A stretch of 64,000 bases of DNA, taken from NCBI RefSeq assembly GCF_011927635.1, contig NZ_JAATJB010000010.1:105011-169010 (forward strand), given 5' to 3'. Position 1 is the first letter of the stretch, and each line of letters begins with the position of its first letter. The position numbers and the translations under genes are program-made. Positions 1 through 12,388 of the stretch are shown one piece after another. Below the pieces are notes generated by a model. It did not search any database and had not been told where the DNA came from. It worked only from the letters and a program-made list of their open reading frames with translations. The stretch comes from Sphingomonas trueperi (lineage in GTDB: Bacteria > Pseudomonadota > Alphaproteobacteria > Sphingomonadales > Sphingomonadaceae).

Positions 1-509
1 CGGGGGCGGGGGACCTGCGCCAGATCGGATCGGGCAATATCGGCGCGACCAACGTGCTGCGTACCGGCCGCAAGGGCCTCGCGGCGGCGACGCTGCTGCT
101 CGACATGGCCAAGGGCGCGGTGGCGGTGCTGCTCGCCGCCGCCTTCCTGCCCGGCACGGCGGTGCTGGCGGCGACGGCGGCGTTCCTCGGCCATTGCTAT
201 CCCGTCTGGCTCAAGTTTCGCGGCGGCAAGGGCGTGGCGACGCTGATGGGCGTGGTGCTCGCGCTCTACTGGCCCTCCGGCCTCGTCTATGCCGCGGTGT
301 GGCTCGGCCTGCTGGCGACGGTGCGGATCTCCTCGGTATCGGGCATGGCGGCAGCGGTCAGCGCGCCGGTGAGCGCGGCCTTTTTCGGCCGGCTCGACCT
401 GGTGCTGATGCTGCTCGCGCTCGCGCTGATCGTGCTGTGGAAGCATCGCGAGAATATCGACCGGCTGCTCAGCGGCGCCGAACCCAGGGTCGGCAGCAAG
501 CGTGGCTGA
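1..509 (+). CDS. plsY: Glycerol-3-phosphate acyltransferase PlsY (5' end outside window)
   Basis: PlsY transfers an acyl group from acyl-phosphate to glycerol-3-phosphate, the first step of phospholipid synthesis, in the inner membrane. The reading frame is open from base 3, and the family motif GSGNIGATNVLRTGRKG is encoded before the first internal GTG, so the true start lies upstream of the window. The second conserved motif, KFRGGKGVAT, follows, and several hydrophobic membrane segments are visible. The product ends in a short basic tail. The stop overlaps the GTG start of dprA by eight bases, implying translational coupling. The identification is firm because both acyltransferase motifs are present. 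Confidence 0.95.
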   Translation, partial: GAGDLRQIGSGNIGATNVLRTGRKGLAAATLLLDMAKGAVAVLLAAAFLPGTAVLAATAAFLGHCYPVWLKFRGGKGVATLMGVVLALYWPSGLVYAAVWLGLLATVRISSVSGMAAAVSAPVSAAFFGRLDLVLMLLALALIVLWKHRENIDRLLSGAEPRVGSKRG

Positions 510-1581
510 CGGGCGGGAGCCGCGGCTGAGGCTGCTGCGCTCCGCCAATGTCGGTCCCGTCACCTATGCCCAGCTGATCGCCCGCTTCGGCACCGCCGAG
601 GCGGCGCTCGATGCGCTGCCGATGCTCGCCGCGCGCGGCGGCGGGCGGGCGCCGCAGATCGCCGATGCCGGCGCGGTGCGGCGCGAGATCGCCGCGGTCG
701 AGCGGCTCGGTGCCCGCTACCTGTTCCTTGACGACCTTGCCTATCCGCCGCTGCTCGCCGAGCTGGACAATGCGCCGCCCGCACTGATCCTGCGCGGCAA
801 CATGGCGCTGCTGGAGCGGCCCTCCGTCGCAATGGTCGGCGCGCGCAACGCCTCGGCGGCGGCGTGTCGCTTCGCCCGCCAGCTCGCCATCGGGCTGGTC
901 GAGCAGGGCGTCACGGTGGTTTCCGGCCTGGCGCGGGGCATCGACACCGCCGCGCACCAGGGCGCGCTCGCCGGCGGCACGGTGGGGGTGATCGCCAGCG
1001 GCATCGACATCGTCTTCCCGCCCGAAAATGCCGAGCTGCAGGAGCGGGTCGCGCGCCAGGGCCTGCTTGTCACCGAACAGCCGCCGGGCACCGAGCCGCT
1101 GGCGCGCTTCTTCCCCGCGCGCAACCGCATCATCGCCGGGCTGTCGCTGGGCACGGTGGTGGTCGAGGCAGCGCCGCGCTCGGGCAGCCTGATTACCGCG
1201 CGAATCGCGGCCGAGGCGGGGCGCGAGGTGATGGCGGTGCCGGGCTCGCCGCTCGATCCGCGCGCACAGGGGTGCAATCTGCTGATCCGCGAGGGCGCGA
1301 TCCTGGTGCAGTCGGCGGACGACATCTGGGAGCAGGTGCGTCCGATCGACTCGCGCGTGGTGCGGTCGCCCGGCGACCGCTTCGGCGCGGCGCCCCCGGA
1401 AGACGCCAGCGATGCCGATCGCCGGCGCGTGACCGGGCTGCTCGGCCCGGTGCCGGTGGGGGTGGACGAACTGATCCGCCAGTCGGGCTGCGCGCCCGCG
1501 GTGGTGCAGACGGTGCTGCTCGAGCTCGAACTGGCAGGCCGGCTCGATCGCCACGCCGGCGCGCGCGTGTCCTTGCGCTAG
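502..1581 (+). CDS. dprA: DNA-processing protein DprA (Smf)
   Basis: DprA binds incoming single-stranded DNA during transformation and loads RecA; it is also kept in bacteria not known to be naturally competent. The 359-residue product has an N-terminal helical region (about 1-70), a Rossmann-like core beginning near the GARNAS motif and containing the characteristic PARNRIIAGLS segment, and a C-terminal winged-helix domain (about 305-355) that ends the protein. The start is a GTG overlapping the plsY stop; no better start is nearby. The length matches the family. It lies tail to tail with the next gene, four bases away. Confidence 0.95.
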   Translation: MADGREPRLRLLRSANVGPVTYAQLIARFGTAEAALDALPMLAARGGGRAPQIADAGAVRREIAAVERLGARYLFLDDLAYPPLLAELDNAPPALILRGNMALLERPSVAMVGARNASAAACRFARQLAIGLVEQGVTVVSGLARGIDTAAHQGALAGGTVGVIASGIDIVFPPENAELQERVARQGLLVTEQPPGTEPLARFFPARNRIIAGLSLGTVVVEAAPRSGSLITARIAAEAGREVMAVPGSPLDPRAQGCNLLIREGAILVQSADDIWEQVRPIDSRVVRSPGDRFGAAPPEDASDADRRRVTGLLGPVPVGVDELIRQSGCAPAVVQTVLLELELAGRLDRHAGARVSLR

Positions 1582-1585
1582 CCGC

Positions 1586-2959
1586 TCAGCGCAGTCCGAA
1601 CGCCTGAAGGTAGTAGGCGCCGATGCCGTCGCCGATCAGCAGCTGCCCGGGCCCCAGCCGCCCGACCAGATAGGCGGCGCCGACCAGCAGCGAGGCGAGG
1701 ACCGAGACCGTCGCCAGTGCCCCCGTCCAGCGCGGACCGATCGTGGCGCCGCCGCGGCCGGCCAGGATCAGCCCCGAAAAGGCGAGGAACTCGAACAGCG
1801 GGTAGAAGTCGAGCCGGTAGCGGAAGTTCATGCTCACCGCGCACAGCATCAGCCCGGCGGGGATGGCGAGGCCGAGCGCGACCGCGATGCCCCGGGCGCG
1901 GTCGGCGCTTGCATGGCGGGCCCAGCCGAGGATCGCGAGCGCCCCCAGCACCAGCAGCAGCGGATCGGTCAGCAGGAAGCTGCTCGGCGGCAGCTCGGCG
2001 GCGTCGATCCATTTGCTGCGGGTGGCCTCCAGCAACAGCTGCCCGTCGGCGCCGCGCAGCACCCAGATCGGCGCGAAATAATAGACCAGTCCGAACGGCA
2101 CCCGCTGGAGGTTGAACAGCCCCTGTTCGGCCATCCGCACCATCCGGTCCGGATACCAGGCGTTGTAGTTGTAATGGTGGTAGTCGGCGAAGGTGAAGGG
2201 ATTGCCCCAGCGCCCGATATTCACCCCGGCGGTAACCAGCCCGAACAGCGCCAGCAGCAGCACCGGCAGCCCGGCAGCGGCAAGCCAGCCGCGCAGATCC
2301 GCGCGGCGCCGCACCGCCTCGACCAGCAGCACGCCGCCGAACGCCGCGACCAGCCCGATGCCGAGCGATACGCGGGTCAGCATCGCGAGTCCGGCGACGA
2401 GCGCCATCACCAGCAGCGCCCCGCGACCCAGCCCGCGCAGCTGGGCATGGATTGCCGCCGCGACGAACAGCGCGCCCCACAGCGCCGCCCACAGGCACAC
2501 CTCCTGGTAGAGGCTGAACCGCAGGAAGCAGGTCTGCGCGCCCGCGAGCACCAGCACCACCGCCATCGCGCGGCCGAGCCAGGCGGGCAGGCCGGGCAGT
2601 TCGCGCCGGATCAGCCGCAGCGTCCACAGCTTGGTCGCGATCATGCCGGCCAGCGCGACGAGGCACGAGCCGATGGTGAAATCGAGCATGTGCCAGCCGG
2701 GAAACACCATCATCGGCAGCCGCAGCAGCGCAGGCAGCGGCCCCCAATAGGCCATGACCTGGCCGTGGAGGGTGAACCCCTCGCGGCCCACCGTCCCCGG
2801 ATAGACGTCGAACCGGCCGCGCAGCAGATGGTCGAGCATCGAGTTGAACGTCAGTTCCAACGGATGCACCTCGCGCGGGATCAGCGCGATCGCATAGGTG
2901 CCGAGGATCGCGACCAGCGCGAGCCCGGCGATGCGGAGGAGGCGAGGGGCTGCCGTCAT
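1586..2959 (-). CDS. Polytopic inner-membrane protein of unknown function
   Basis: The 457-residue product has about ten strongly hydrophobic stretches separated by short loops, beginning just after the start (residues 7-25). Its general look, an early loop followed by many helices, recalls the multi-helix glycosyltransferase (GT39/GT-C-like) membrane proteins, but I see no diagnostic catalytic pair and do not assign that function. The start was placed at the ATG encoding MTAAPRLLR because the first membrane helix follows directly; the open frame continues 53 codons upstream without membrane character. It is convergent with dprA and divergent from the GST gene. Confidence 0.75.
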   Translation of the reverse strand: MTAAPRLLRIAGLALVAILGTYAIALIPREVHPLELTFNSMLDHLLRGRFDVYPGTVGREGFTLHGQVMAYWGPLPALLRLPMMVFPGWHMLDFTIGSCLVALAGMIATKLWTLRLIRRELPGLPAWLGRAMAVVLVLAGAQTCFLRFSLYQEVCLWAALWGALFVAAAIHAQLRGLGRGALLVMALVAGLAMLTRVSLGIGLVAAFGGVLLVEAVRRRADLRGWLAAAGLPVLLLALFGLVTAGVNIGRWGNPFTFADYHHYNYNAWYPDRMVRMAEQGLFNLQRVPFGLVYYFAPIWVLRGADGQLLLEATRSKWIDAAELPPSSFLLTDPLLLVLGALAILGWARHASADRARGIAVALGLAIPAGLMLCAVSMNFRYRLDFYPLFEFLAFSGLILAGRGGATIGPRWTGALATVSVLASLLVGAAYLVGRLGPGQLLIGDGIGAYYLQAFGLR

Positions 2960-3089
2960 CGCGGCGCCTTTGCCCGCGGATGCGGGTGGCCGCAAGCGTC
3001 GGAAGTTGGATCGATCCCGCCGAGGCCACTGGCAAGTCGCGGTCCGCGCCCTACATGCCGCTGGCAAGATCCTCCGAGGAGACACCAGC

Positions 3090-3989
3090 ATGGCCGACGC
3101 CCCCGATCCCGCGAACAACCTTCCCGCCGGCTATGTCCCGCCCCAGGTGTGGGAATGGGCGCCGGGCAATGGCGGCAAGTTCGCCAACATCAACCGGCCG
3201 ACGTCGGGCGCGACCCACGACAAGGACCTGCCCGTCGGCAAGCACCCGATCCAGCTCTACTCGCTCGGCACGCCCAACGGCCAGAAGGTGACGATCCTGC
3301 TCGAGGAGCTGCTCGCTGCCGGTCACGCGGGTGCCGACTATGACGCATGGCTGATCAATATCGGCGAAGGCGACCAGTTCGGCAGCGGCTTCGTCGCGAT
3401 CAACCCGAACTCGAAGATCCCGGCGATGGTCGACCATTCGATCAGCCCGGCGCTGCCGATCTTCGAGAGCGGCGCGATGATGATCCACCTCGCCGAGAAG
3501 TTCGGCGCGTTTCTGCCGACGGACACCGCCAAGCGCGCGCAGACGCTGAGCTGGCTGATGTGGCAGATGGGCTCGGCGCCGTTCCTCGGCGGCGGCTTCG
3601 GCCATTTCTTCGCCTATGCGCCGATCAAGATCCAGTACGCCATCGATCGCTACGCGATGGAGGCCAAGCGCCAGCTCCACGTGCTCGACACGCATCTGGC
3701 GAGCAACCGCTACATGGTGGGTGACACCTACACGATCGCCGACATGGCGATCTTCCCCTGGTACGGCGCGGTGGTGCGCGGCGAGACCTATGCGGGCGCC
3801 GACATGTTCCTCAACGCCCGCGAATATCCGAACCTGCTGCGCTGGGCCGCCGAGATCGCCGCGCGCGAGCCAGTGCAGCGCGGGCGGCTGGTCAATCGCG
3901 GCGTGGGGCCCGAGGACCAGCGCGTTCCCGAACGCCACGACGCCACGGACATCGACGTGGTGCTGGAGCGGATGCGGGCCTCCGCGTGA
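3090..3989 (+). CDS. yghU: Glutathione S-transferase, YghU type
   Basis: This 299-residue protein belongs to the YghU/Nu class of glutathione transferases, which carry disulfide-bond reductase activity toward organic hydroperoxides and mixed disulfides. It has the long N-terminal extension typical of the class (about residues 1-45), then a thioredoxin-like domain starting at IQLYSLGTPNGQKV, where the TPN stretch marks the glutathione site, and an all-helical C-terminal domain with YMVGDTYTIADMAIFPW. The ATG follows a GAGGA ribosome site ten bases upstream. It appears monocistronic and is followed by a strong hairpin. Confidence 0.93.
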   Translation: MADAPDPANNLPAGYVPPQVWEWAPGNGGKFANINRPTSGATHDKDLPVGKHPIQLYSLGTPNGQKVTILLEELLAAGHAGADYDAWLINIGEGDQFGSGFVAINPNSKIPAMVDHSISPALPIFESGAMMIHLAEKFGAFLPTDTAKRAQTLSWLMWQMGSAPFLGGGFGHFFAYAPIKIQYAIDRYAMEAKRQLHVLDTHLASNRYMVGDTYTIADMAIFPWYGAVVRGETYAGADMFLNAREYPNLLRWAAEIAAREPVQRGRLVNRGVGPEDQRVPERHDATDIDVVLERMRASA

Positions 3990-3992
3990 CTG

Positions 3993-4030
3993 CGCGCTTG
4001 CCCCTCCCGGTCGCGGGAGGGGCAAGCGCG
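3993..4030. terminator. 17-bp perfect hairpin between the GST gene and topA
   Basis: Two perfect 17-base arms (3993-4009 and 4014-4030) flank a four-base GTCG loop. No T-run follows, so it is either an intrinsic terminator lacking a U-tract or a member of the CCCCTCCCG-type hairpins that recur in this window near 7647 and 38341. It starts four bases after the GST stop codon. Confidence 0.7.
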
Positions 4031-4110
4031 CCGCAAACGAGCGGCTTGACGCGCCGCAGCGTCGCCCCCCACCTTACACGCGTACACGTAGGGATCGGTC
4101 TAACCACTTC

Positions 4111-6687
<2,577 letters not shown>

Positions 6688-6702
6688 GGGGCGGCCTGTT
6701 AG

Positions 6703-6800
6703 CCGTCATCCCGACGAAAGTCGGGATCCATTCGCCACGACGTCTAGGCGGGAGCTGGGACGTTGAAGGCAATGGATCCCGGCTTCCGCCGGGATGACGG
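6703..6800. repeat. REP/BIME-like palindromic repeat unit
   Basis: Outer arms CCGTCATCCCG (6703-6713) and CGGGATGACGG (6790-6800) are perfect inverses, and inner arms GGATCCATT (6724-6732) and AATGGATCC (6771-6779) are inverses too, so the whole 98 bases can fold into a cruciform. Its spurious translation reads WIPTFVGMT and HPGGSRDP, phrases familiar from false ORFs over dispersed REP elements in many proteobacteria. It fills most of the gap between topA and the next gene. Confidence 0.8.
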
Positions 6801-6881
6801 AGCTGGGGAGCGTAACGTCTCCGCTGAAGGACACCGCGCTTTCGGCTGGCAATTCGCCCCGAAAACCCCCACATCGCGGCC

Positions 6882-7646
6882 ATGGCTCCGCCACCTCCCT
6901 CGATCATCCGCGTCATCGACCTAGAGACCACCGGCGACAAGCCGCCCGTGCACGCCGTGTGCGAGATCGGCTGGCAGGACGTGGCACTCGGGCCCGACGG
7001 CCGCTGGGAACTGCAGGGCGAGGGCGGCAATCGCCTCGTCAATCCGGGTCGGGGCATCCCGCCGCTGACCATGGCGATCCACCATATCCGCGACGAGGAC
7101 GTCGCCGACGCGCCCTATTGGCACGACGTCGCGCGGCCGATTCTCGATCCCTGGCCGCGCCGCGTCGCGCTCGCCGCGCACCGCGCGAGCTTCGAGGAGC
7201 AGTTCTGCACCCCTGCGCTCACCCGCGGCGCCGACTGGATCTGCACCTGGAAATGCGCGCTGCGGCTGTGGCCGGACAGCCCGGGCTTCTCCAACCAGAT
7301 GCTGCGCTACTGGCGCCGGCCCGAAGGGATGGAGCATGAACGCGGGCTGCCGGCACACCGCGCTTTCCCGGACGCCTATGTGACCGCGTTCCACCTGCGC
7401 GACATGCTCAACGAAGCGAGCGTCGCGCAGCTGATCGAATGGTCGAGCCAGCCGGGCCTGCTGCCGCGGGTCCGCTACGGCCCCGATCGCGGCAAGGAAT
7501 GGAGCGAGATCTCCGAGGATTCGCTGGAAGGCTTCCTCACCGATCGCGACGAGGATGTGCGCTTCACCGCCGAGACCGAGCTGGCGCGCAGGCGTGGCGG
7601 CGCGCCGGTGGGGCGGGGGAGCTCGACGCAGCGGTTGCTGTTCTAA
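6882..7646 (+). CDS. DEDDh 3'-5' exonuclease (DnaQ-like)
   Basis: The product is a stand-alone 254-residue exonuclease of the RNase T / DNA polymerase III epsilon fold. Motif ExoI is DLETTG near residue 15; ExoII corresponds to the AAHRASFEEQF region near residue 100; ExoIII has the HxxxxD arrangement HRAFPD near residue 161, giving the DEDDh set that binds two metal ions. The C-terminal 80 residues have no recognisable motif but include acidic and aromatic residues conserved in alphaproteobacterial relatives as far as I recall. Its substrate (DNA or RNA) cannot be told from sequence. A tight hairpin follows its stop. Confidence 0.85.
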   Translation: MAPPPPSIIRVIDLETTGDKPPVHAVCEIGWQDVALGPDGRWELQGEGGNRLVNPGRGIPPLTMAIHHIRDEDVADAPYWHDVARPILDPWPRRVALAAHRASFEEQFCTPALTRGADWICTWKCALRLWPDSPGFSNQMLRYWRRPEGMEHERGLPAHRAFPDAYVTAFHLRDMLNEASVAQLIEWSSQPGLLPRVRYGPDRGKEWSEISEDSLEGFLTDRDEDVRFTAETELARRRGGAPVGRGSSTQRLLF

Positions 7647-7671
7647 GATCCTCCCCGTGCCGGGGAGGATC
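7647..7671. terminator. Hairpin directly after the exonuclease gene
   Basis: Arms GATCCTCCCCG (7647-7657) and CGGGGAGGATC (7661-7671) are perfect inverses around a three-base loop and begin on the base after the stop codon. There is no T-run, so termination is inferred from position only. Confidence 0.6.
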
Positions 7672-7775
7672 TGCAAGGGCCGCGAGTCGGGAGGATGTGC
7701 AAAGTCCTTCCACCTGCGAAAGGTTAGGCCCTTTGGGGTTCCGCTGGGGCATCCCCTCCGCTAGGAGGCCAGGCG

Positions 7776-8228
7776 ATGACCAGCAGCGACCAAGCCCCTG
7801 CCGGCCGGCTCGACGGCCGTGAGCACCGCTTCGCGCTGCGCGTCTATTTCGAGGACACCGATCTTACCGGTGTCGTCTATCATGCCAATTACCTGCGCTA
7901 CATGGAACGTGCCCGATCGGACATGCTCGATCGCGCGGGCATCGACCAGCGCGCGGTGTTCGAAGCGGGTGGCGGCGCCTATGCGGTCGCCGGGCTCGAC
8001 ATTCGCTATCGCGCCCCGGCGAAACTCGGCGACACGCTGGTGGTTGTCAGCAGATTGACCCGCCTGCGTGCCGCCGTCGTCACTATTCAGCAACGAGTCA
8101 TGCGGGACGAAACCATAGTCGCCGAGGCAACCGTGGAGGTGGCGTTCGTCGCCCCCGGCGGTCGCCCGCGGCGACAGCCGGCCGAGTGGCTGGCTGCGTT
8201 CGAACCGCTCGTGTGGAAGGAGAGTTAA
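7776..8228 (+). CDS. ybgC: Tol-Pal system-associated acyl-CoA thioesterase YbgC
   Basis: YbgC is a hot-dog-fold thioesterase that hydrolyses acyl-CoA and is almost always the first gene of the tol-pal operon. The 150-residue protein carries the signature DTDLTGVVYHANYLRYMERAR, with the catalytic aspartate near residue 26. It is six bases upstream of tolQ, so it is cotranscribed with the Tol complex; a role in phospholipid turnover at the inner membrane is suggested for the family but not settled. The length is normal. Confidence 0.96.
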   Translation: MTSSDQAPAGRLDGREHRFALRVYFEDTDLTGVVYHANYLRYMERARSDMLDRAGIDQRAVFEAGGGAYAVAGLDIRYRAPAKLGDTLVVVSRLTRLRAAVVTIQQRVMRDETIVAEATVEVAFVAPGGRPRRQPAEWLAAFEPLVWKES

Positions 8229-8234
8229 GCGTCC

Positions 8235-8921
8235 ATGCCGTCCGTCTCAACCGGTGCCGTCCTGTCGCCGATCCATCTGTTCCTGGAAGCCGACATCGTC
8301 GTGAAGCTGGTCATGATCGGCCTGCTGCTCGCCAGCCTGTGGACCTGGACGATCATTATCGGCTTCGCGCTGAAGGTCAGCGGGCTGCGCAAGGAGATGC
8401 AGCGCTTCGAGACCGAGTATCGCGAGGCCGATGACTTCGACGAATTCCACCGCCGCGCCGCCGGCCGCGACCAGCCGATCGCGCGCGTGTTCGCCGCGGG
8501 GGTGAGCGAATGGCGCCGCTCGACCGCGGGCAAGACGATCGACCGCGAAGGCACGCGCGAGCGCCTCGCCACCGCGATGGGCGCGACGGTCGCGATGGAG
8601 ATCGATCGCCTCTCCGACCGCCTGAACTTCCTCGCCACCGTGGGTTCGGTCGCCCCGTTCGTCGGCCTGTTCGGCACCGTCTGGGGCATCATGCGCAGCT
8701 TCACCGGCATTGCCGCCGCGCAGAGCTCGTCGCTCGCCGTGGTCGCGCCGGGCATTGCCGAGGCGCTGTTCGCCACCGCGATCGGCCTGTTCGCCGCCAT
8801 CCCGGCGGTGATCGCCTATAACCGCTACAGCCATGCCGTGAACCGCGTCGAGGCGCGGCTCCATCGCTTCGCCGACGGCTTCCACGCGACGCTGAGCCGT
8901 CGCCTGGAGATGGAGGGCTAA
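8235..8921 (+). CDS. tolQ: Tol-Pal motor protein TolQ
   Basis: TolQ is the MotA/ExbB-family proton channel subunit that, with TolR, energises TolA for outer-membrane constriction at division. The 228-residue protein has a first membrane helix at about residues 18-38, a long cytoplasmic segment, and two further helices (about 132-155 and 170-192) in the conserved MotA/TolQ/ExbB block containing VGSVAPFVGLFGTVWG. Spacing to tolR is four bases. Length and topology are typical. Confidence 0.97.
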   Translation: MPSVSTGAVLSPIHLFLEADIVVKLVMIGLLLASLWTWTIIIGFALKVSGLRKEMQRFETEYREADDFDEFHRRAAGRDQPIARVFAAGVSEWRRSTAGKTIDREGTRERLATAMGATVAMEIDRLSDRLNFLATVGSVAPFVGLFGTVWGIMRSFTGIAAAQSSSLAVVAPGIAEALFATAIGLFAAIPAVIAYNRYSHAVNRVEARLHRFADGFHATLSRRLEMEG

Positions 8922-8925
8922 GCCG

Positions 8926-9366
<441 letters not shown>

Positions 9367-9367
9367 A

Positions 9368-10273
9368 GTGAGCGAGACCATGGACCGTAGCGAGCGGATC
9401 GGGCTCGGCGTTTCCATCGCGGCGCACGCCGCGGTGTTCGCCGCGCTCGTGCTCAGCTTCGCGAAGACGCCGCCGCAGGAGCCGCCCAAGGCGATTCCGA
9501 TCGACATTTCGCTCGCCGACAAGGTGGGGCTGGAAAGCAGCGCACCGGTGCCGAGCCAGGAGGAGCTGGCCGCCAAGAAGTCACCGGTCGAGGCGCCGGT
9601 GGAGCCAGAGGCGGCGCCTGCACCCGCGCCCGAGCCGCAACCGCTCCCCAAGCCGCAGCCGGCCCCGCCCAAGCCCGCGCCGGAGCCGCAACCGCAGCCC
9701 AAGCCGGCGCCGCCGCAGCCCAAGCCCAAGCCAGCCGAGAAGCCGGCGCCGGCCAAGCCGAGCAAGCCGTCGCCGGCCGCCAAGCCGCAACCGCAAAAGC
9801 CGAGCACCGCGCCCGCGCAGAGCGCCGCGACCGGCAGCGCGCGCCGCCCGGTGAAGCCGACCGGCAATCTGGCCGGACTCGATCTCGGCCGCTCGAACAA
9901 CAAGACCGCCAGTACGTCGCTGCGGAACCCCGGCAGCAAGGCTTCGGCCGAGGACGTGGCGAGCTTCCGCGGACTGATCGCACGGCAGATCCAGCCCTGC
10001 GCCAACCGCCAGGTCACCCCCGGGCCCGGCGCCGAGCGCATACGCGTGCTGCTGCGCGTGAACTTCAATCCGGATGGCTCGCTGGCGGGCGATCCGGACA
10101 TTACCGGCGTACAGGGGAACGATGCGACCAATGGTCGGTATGTGGAGCGGGTGAAGGATCTGGCGATCGCCACCTTCAAGGGCTGCACGCCGATTCGTGG
10201 GCTGCCCGCCAATCTCTACGCCGTGCCGAGCGGCTGGAAGAGTCTGGCGTTCAGCTACAAGCTGCCTGGATGA
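9368..10273 (+). CDS. tolA: TolA-like envelope protein with Pro/Lys-rich linker
   Basis: The 301-residue protein has the TolA layout: a short cytoplasmic start, one membrane helix (about residues 12-31), a long low-complexity linker rich in Pro, Lys, Ala and Glu (about 60-155) that would span the periplasm, and a C-terminal folded domain with two cysteines (about 195-300) resembling TonB/TolA C-terminal domains. Position between tolR and tolB supports TolA. Overall similarity to enterobacterial TolA is low, as is usual in sphingomonads. The GTG start sits one base after the tolR stop; an ATG four codons in (9380) is an alternative. Confidence 0.9.
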   Translation: MSETMDRSERIGLGVSIAAHAAVFAALVLSFAKTPPQEPPKAIPIDISLADKVGLESSAPVPSQEELAAKKSPVEAPVEPEAAPAPAPEPQPLPKPQPAPPKPAPEPQPQPKPAPPQPKPKPAEKPAPAKPSKPSPAAKPQPQKPSTAPAQSAATGSARRPVKPTGNLAGLDLGRSNNKTASTSLRNPGSKASAEDVASFRGLIARQIQPCANRQVTPGPGAERIRVLLRVNFNPDGSLAGDPDITGVQGNDATNGRYVERVKDLAIATFKGCTPIRGLPANLYAVPSGWKSLAFSYKLPG

Positions 10274-10283
10274 GGATGAAGCG

Positions 10284-11681
10284 ATGAAATTCAAATTTGC
10301 GGCCCTTGCGACGGTCTGCTTCGTGACCGCGGCCCACGCCCAGACGACTCCGCCGCCGCCGATCGCCAACAGCCCCGAAGCGCAGGCGCAGGCCGCGCAG
10401 CCACCGCAGCAGGGCGGCGCGCAACCGGTGATCGACATCGTCGGCGGCATCTCCGCGCCGATGCCGATCGCGATCCCGGCGATGCCGACCTCGGCGGTGG
10501 TGGATACCCCGGCCGGCTCGACCGACGTGCTGGGGCAGAAGCTCGCCGACATCATCACCAACGATCTGCGCGGCTCCGGGCTGTTCACGCCGATTCCCCC
10601 TGCGCAGCTGCGCACCGTCGCCTTCCCGGAAGTGACCGCCCCGGCCTATGACTATTGGGGCGGCACCGGCGCGCAGTCGCTGGTGCAGGGCTATGTCCGC
10701 GCCAACTCGAACGGCACGCTGACGGTCGGCTGCTACCTCTACGACGTCTCGTCGAAGGTGGAGCTGATCCGCCAGGGCTTCGTCGTCTCGCCGGGCGACT
10801 GGCGCCGCGCGGGCCATAAGTGCGCCGACGCGATCTATGCGCGGCTCACCGGCGAGGGCCCCTATTTCGACACCCAGGTCGTCTATATCGCCGAGAGCGG
10901 CCCCAAGAATCGCCGCCGCAAGCAGCTGGCGATCATGGATCAGGACGGCGCGAATCACCGCTTCCTCACCAACGGCCAGTCGATCGTGCTGACCCCGCGG
11001 CTGAGCCCCAAGCTCAACGCGATCCTCTACATGAGCTTCGAGCGCGATCGCCCGTCGATCCACATCTACGACCTCAACTCGCGCCAGGATCGCACGCTGG
11101 TGGCGAACGTGGCGCTCAACTTCGCGCCGCACTGGTCGCCCGATGCGCGCTGGGTGGTGTTCTCGATGGCGGTCGGCGGCAATACCGACATCTACCGCGT
11201 GCCGGCCAGCGGCGGCACCCCGCAGCGGCTGACCACGTCGCCGGGCATCGACACCGGCGGCAGCTATTCGCCCGACGGCTCCAAGATCGTGTTCGAAAGC
11301 GATCGCGGCGGCACCCAGCAGCTCTATGTGATGAATGCGGACGGCTCCAACCAGCACCGCATCAGCTTCGGCGGCGGGCGCTATGCGGCGCCGGCCTGGA
11401 GCCCGCGCGGCGACCAGATCGCCTTCACCCGCATGGGCGGCGGCGCGTTCCGCATCGGCGTGATGAACCCCTCGGGCGGCGGCGAGCAGCTGCTCACCAA
11501 CAGCTGGGGCGACGAGGGCCCGAGCTGGGCGCCCAATGGCCGGGTGATCATCTTCTTCCGCTCCGCGCAGGGATCGGGCCGCCCGGACCTCTGGACGGTC
11601 GACCTCACCGGCCGCGCGACGCGAAAAGTGCCGACGCCGCTCGACGGCTCGGATCCAAATTGGGGTGCCGTGCGTCCCTGA
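10284..11681 (+). CDS. tolB: Tol-Pal periplasmic beta-propeller protein TolB
   Basis: TolB is the periplasmic protein that switches Pal between peptidoglycan-bound and free states. The 465-residue precursor has a cleavable signal peptide ending in AAHA (about residue 20), an unusually long Pro/Gln-rich stretch before the N-terminal domain, and a C-terminal six-bladed propeller in which the repeated WSPDG/YSPDG and W(S/A)P(R/N)G motifs mark the blades. The ATG follows a GATGAAG ribosome site and overlaps no better start; the open frame continues upstream inside tolA. Confidence 0.96.
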   Translation: MKFKFAALATVCFVTAAHAQTTPPPPIANSPEAQAQAAQPPQQGGAQPVIDIVGGISAPMPIAIPAMPTSAVVDTPAGSTDVLGQKLADIITNDLRGSGLFTPIPPAQLRTVAFPEVTAPAYDYWGGTGAQSLVQGYVRANSNGTLTVGCYLYDVSSKVELIRQGFVVSPGDWRRAGHKCADAIYARLTGEGPYFDTQVVYIAESGPKNRRRKQLAIMDQDGANHRFLTNGQSIVLTPRLSPKLNAILYMSFERDRPSIHIYDLNSRQDRTLVANVALNFAPHWSPDARWVVFSMAVGGNTDIYRVPASGGTPQRLTTSPGIDTGGSYSPDGSKIVFESDRGGTQQLYVMNADGSNQHRISFGGGRYAAPAWSPRGDQIAFTRMGGGAFRIGVMNPSGGGEQLLTNSWGDEGPSWAPNGRVIIFFRSAQGSGRPDLWTVDLTGRATRKVPTPLDGSDPNWGAVRP

Positions 11682-11746
11682 CACCAAGTAGAAACTCTAG
11701 CGTAACGAATGCGCGGCATGCGCGACACTAGTACAAGGAGGAATTC

Positions 11747-12259
11747 ATGACCAAGCTCGTCCCCAGCCTGATGCTCGGCGTGGCACTCGTCGCCACCGCG
11801 GCCTGCTCGAAGAAGCCGCCGAAGGAACTGCCGCCCGCGCCGACCGAGACCCCGGCGCCGAGCCAGCCCTATGGCAATGGCGAGACGACGCAGACCACGC
11901 CGCTCTCCGAGCAGTTCCGCCGCGAGGTGACGAGCGACACGATCCACTTCGCGCTCGACCAGTATGACGTCGACCAGCAGTCGCGCGCGATCCTCGACAG
12001 CCAGGCCAAGTGGCTGGTCGCGCACCCGAACGTCCGCATCACGCTGGAAGGCCATTGCGACGAGCGCGGCACCCGCGAGTACAATCTCGCGCTGGGCGAT
12101 CGCCGCGCCAATGCCGCGAAGAACTATCTGGCGGCGCAGGGCGTCTCGGCCGATCGCATCACCACGATCAGCTATGGCAAGGAGCGCCCGATCGCGCTGG
12201 GTTCGGACGAAGCCGCCTGGGCGCAGAACCGCCGCGCGGTGACGCTCGTCCTGAACTGA
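11747..12259 (+). CDS. pal: Peptidoglycan-associated lipoprotein Pal
   Basis: Pal anchors the outer membrane to peptidoglycan and is the end point of the Tol chain. The 170-residue protein has a lipoprotein signal peptide with lipobox TAAC (lipidated Cys20), a Pro/Glu-rich linker, and an OmpA-like domain with the diaminopimelate-binding motif HCDERGTREYNLALGDRRA near residue 105. A strong AAGGAGGA ribosome site precedes the ATG. The gene is 65 bases from tolB and is followed by a clear intrinsic terminator that closes the operon. Confidence 0.98.
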   Translation: MTKLVPSLMLGVALVATAACSKKPPKELPPAPTETPAPSQPYGNGETTQTTPLSEQFRREVTSDTIHFALDQYDVDQQSRAILDSQAKWLVAHPNVRITLEGHCDERGTREYNLALGDRRANAAKNYLAAQGVSADRITTISYGKERPIALGSDEAAWAQNRRAVTLVLN

Positions 12260-12282
12260 GTTCGGGCCTGACGCCGAAATCG

Positions 12283-12316
12283 AGGCCGCCGGGGGACATG
12301 CTCCGGCGGCCTTTTT
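12283..12316 (+). terminator. Rho-independent terminator of the tol-pal operon
   Basis: Arms AGGCCGCCGG (12283-12292) and CCGGCGGCCT (12303-12312) form a 10-bp stem followed by a run of five T residues. It lies 23 bases after the pal stop codon and is one of only two textbook intrinsic terminators I see in the window. Confidence 0.9.
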
Positions 12317-12354
12317 CGTGTTCGCCGAATCCGCTTGTCCGGCCTTCTGATTCG

Positions 12355-12376
12355 ATATAAATATGATATCATAATT
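12355..12376 (+). promoter_or_regulatory. AT-rich palindrome, candidate operator/promoter of the SPFH operon
   Basis: In a very GC-rich setting this short AT-only stretch contains the perfect 12-bp palindrome TATGATATCATA (12362-12373), preceded by GATATAAA. It lies 15 bases upstream of the SPFH start codon and just before its AGGAGGG ribosome site. Because the operon also encodes a ribbon-helix-helix protein, autoregulation through this palindrome is a reasonable inference. Confidence 0.5.
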
Positions 12377-12388
12377 CAGGAGGGAAAA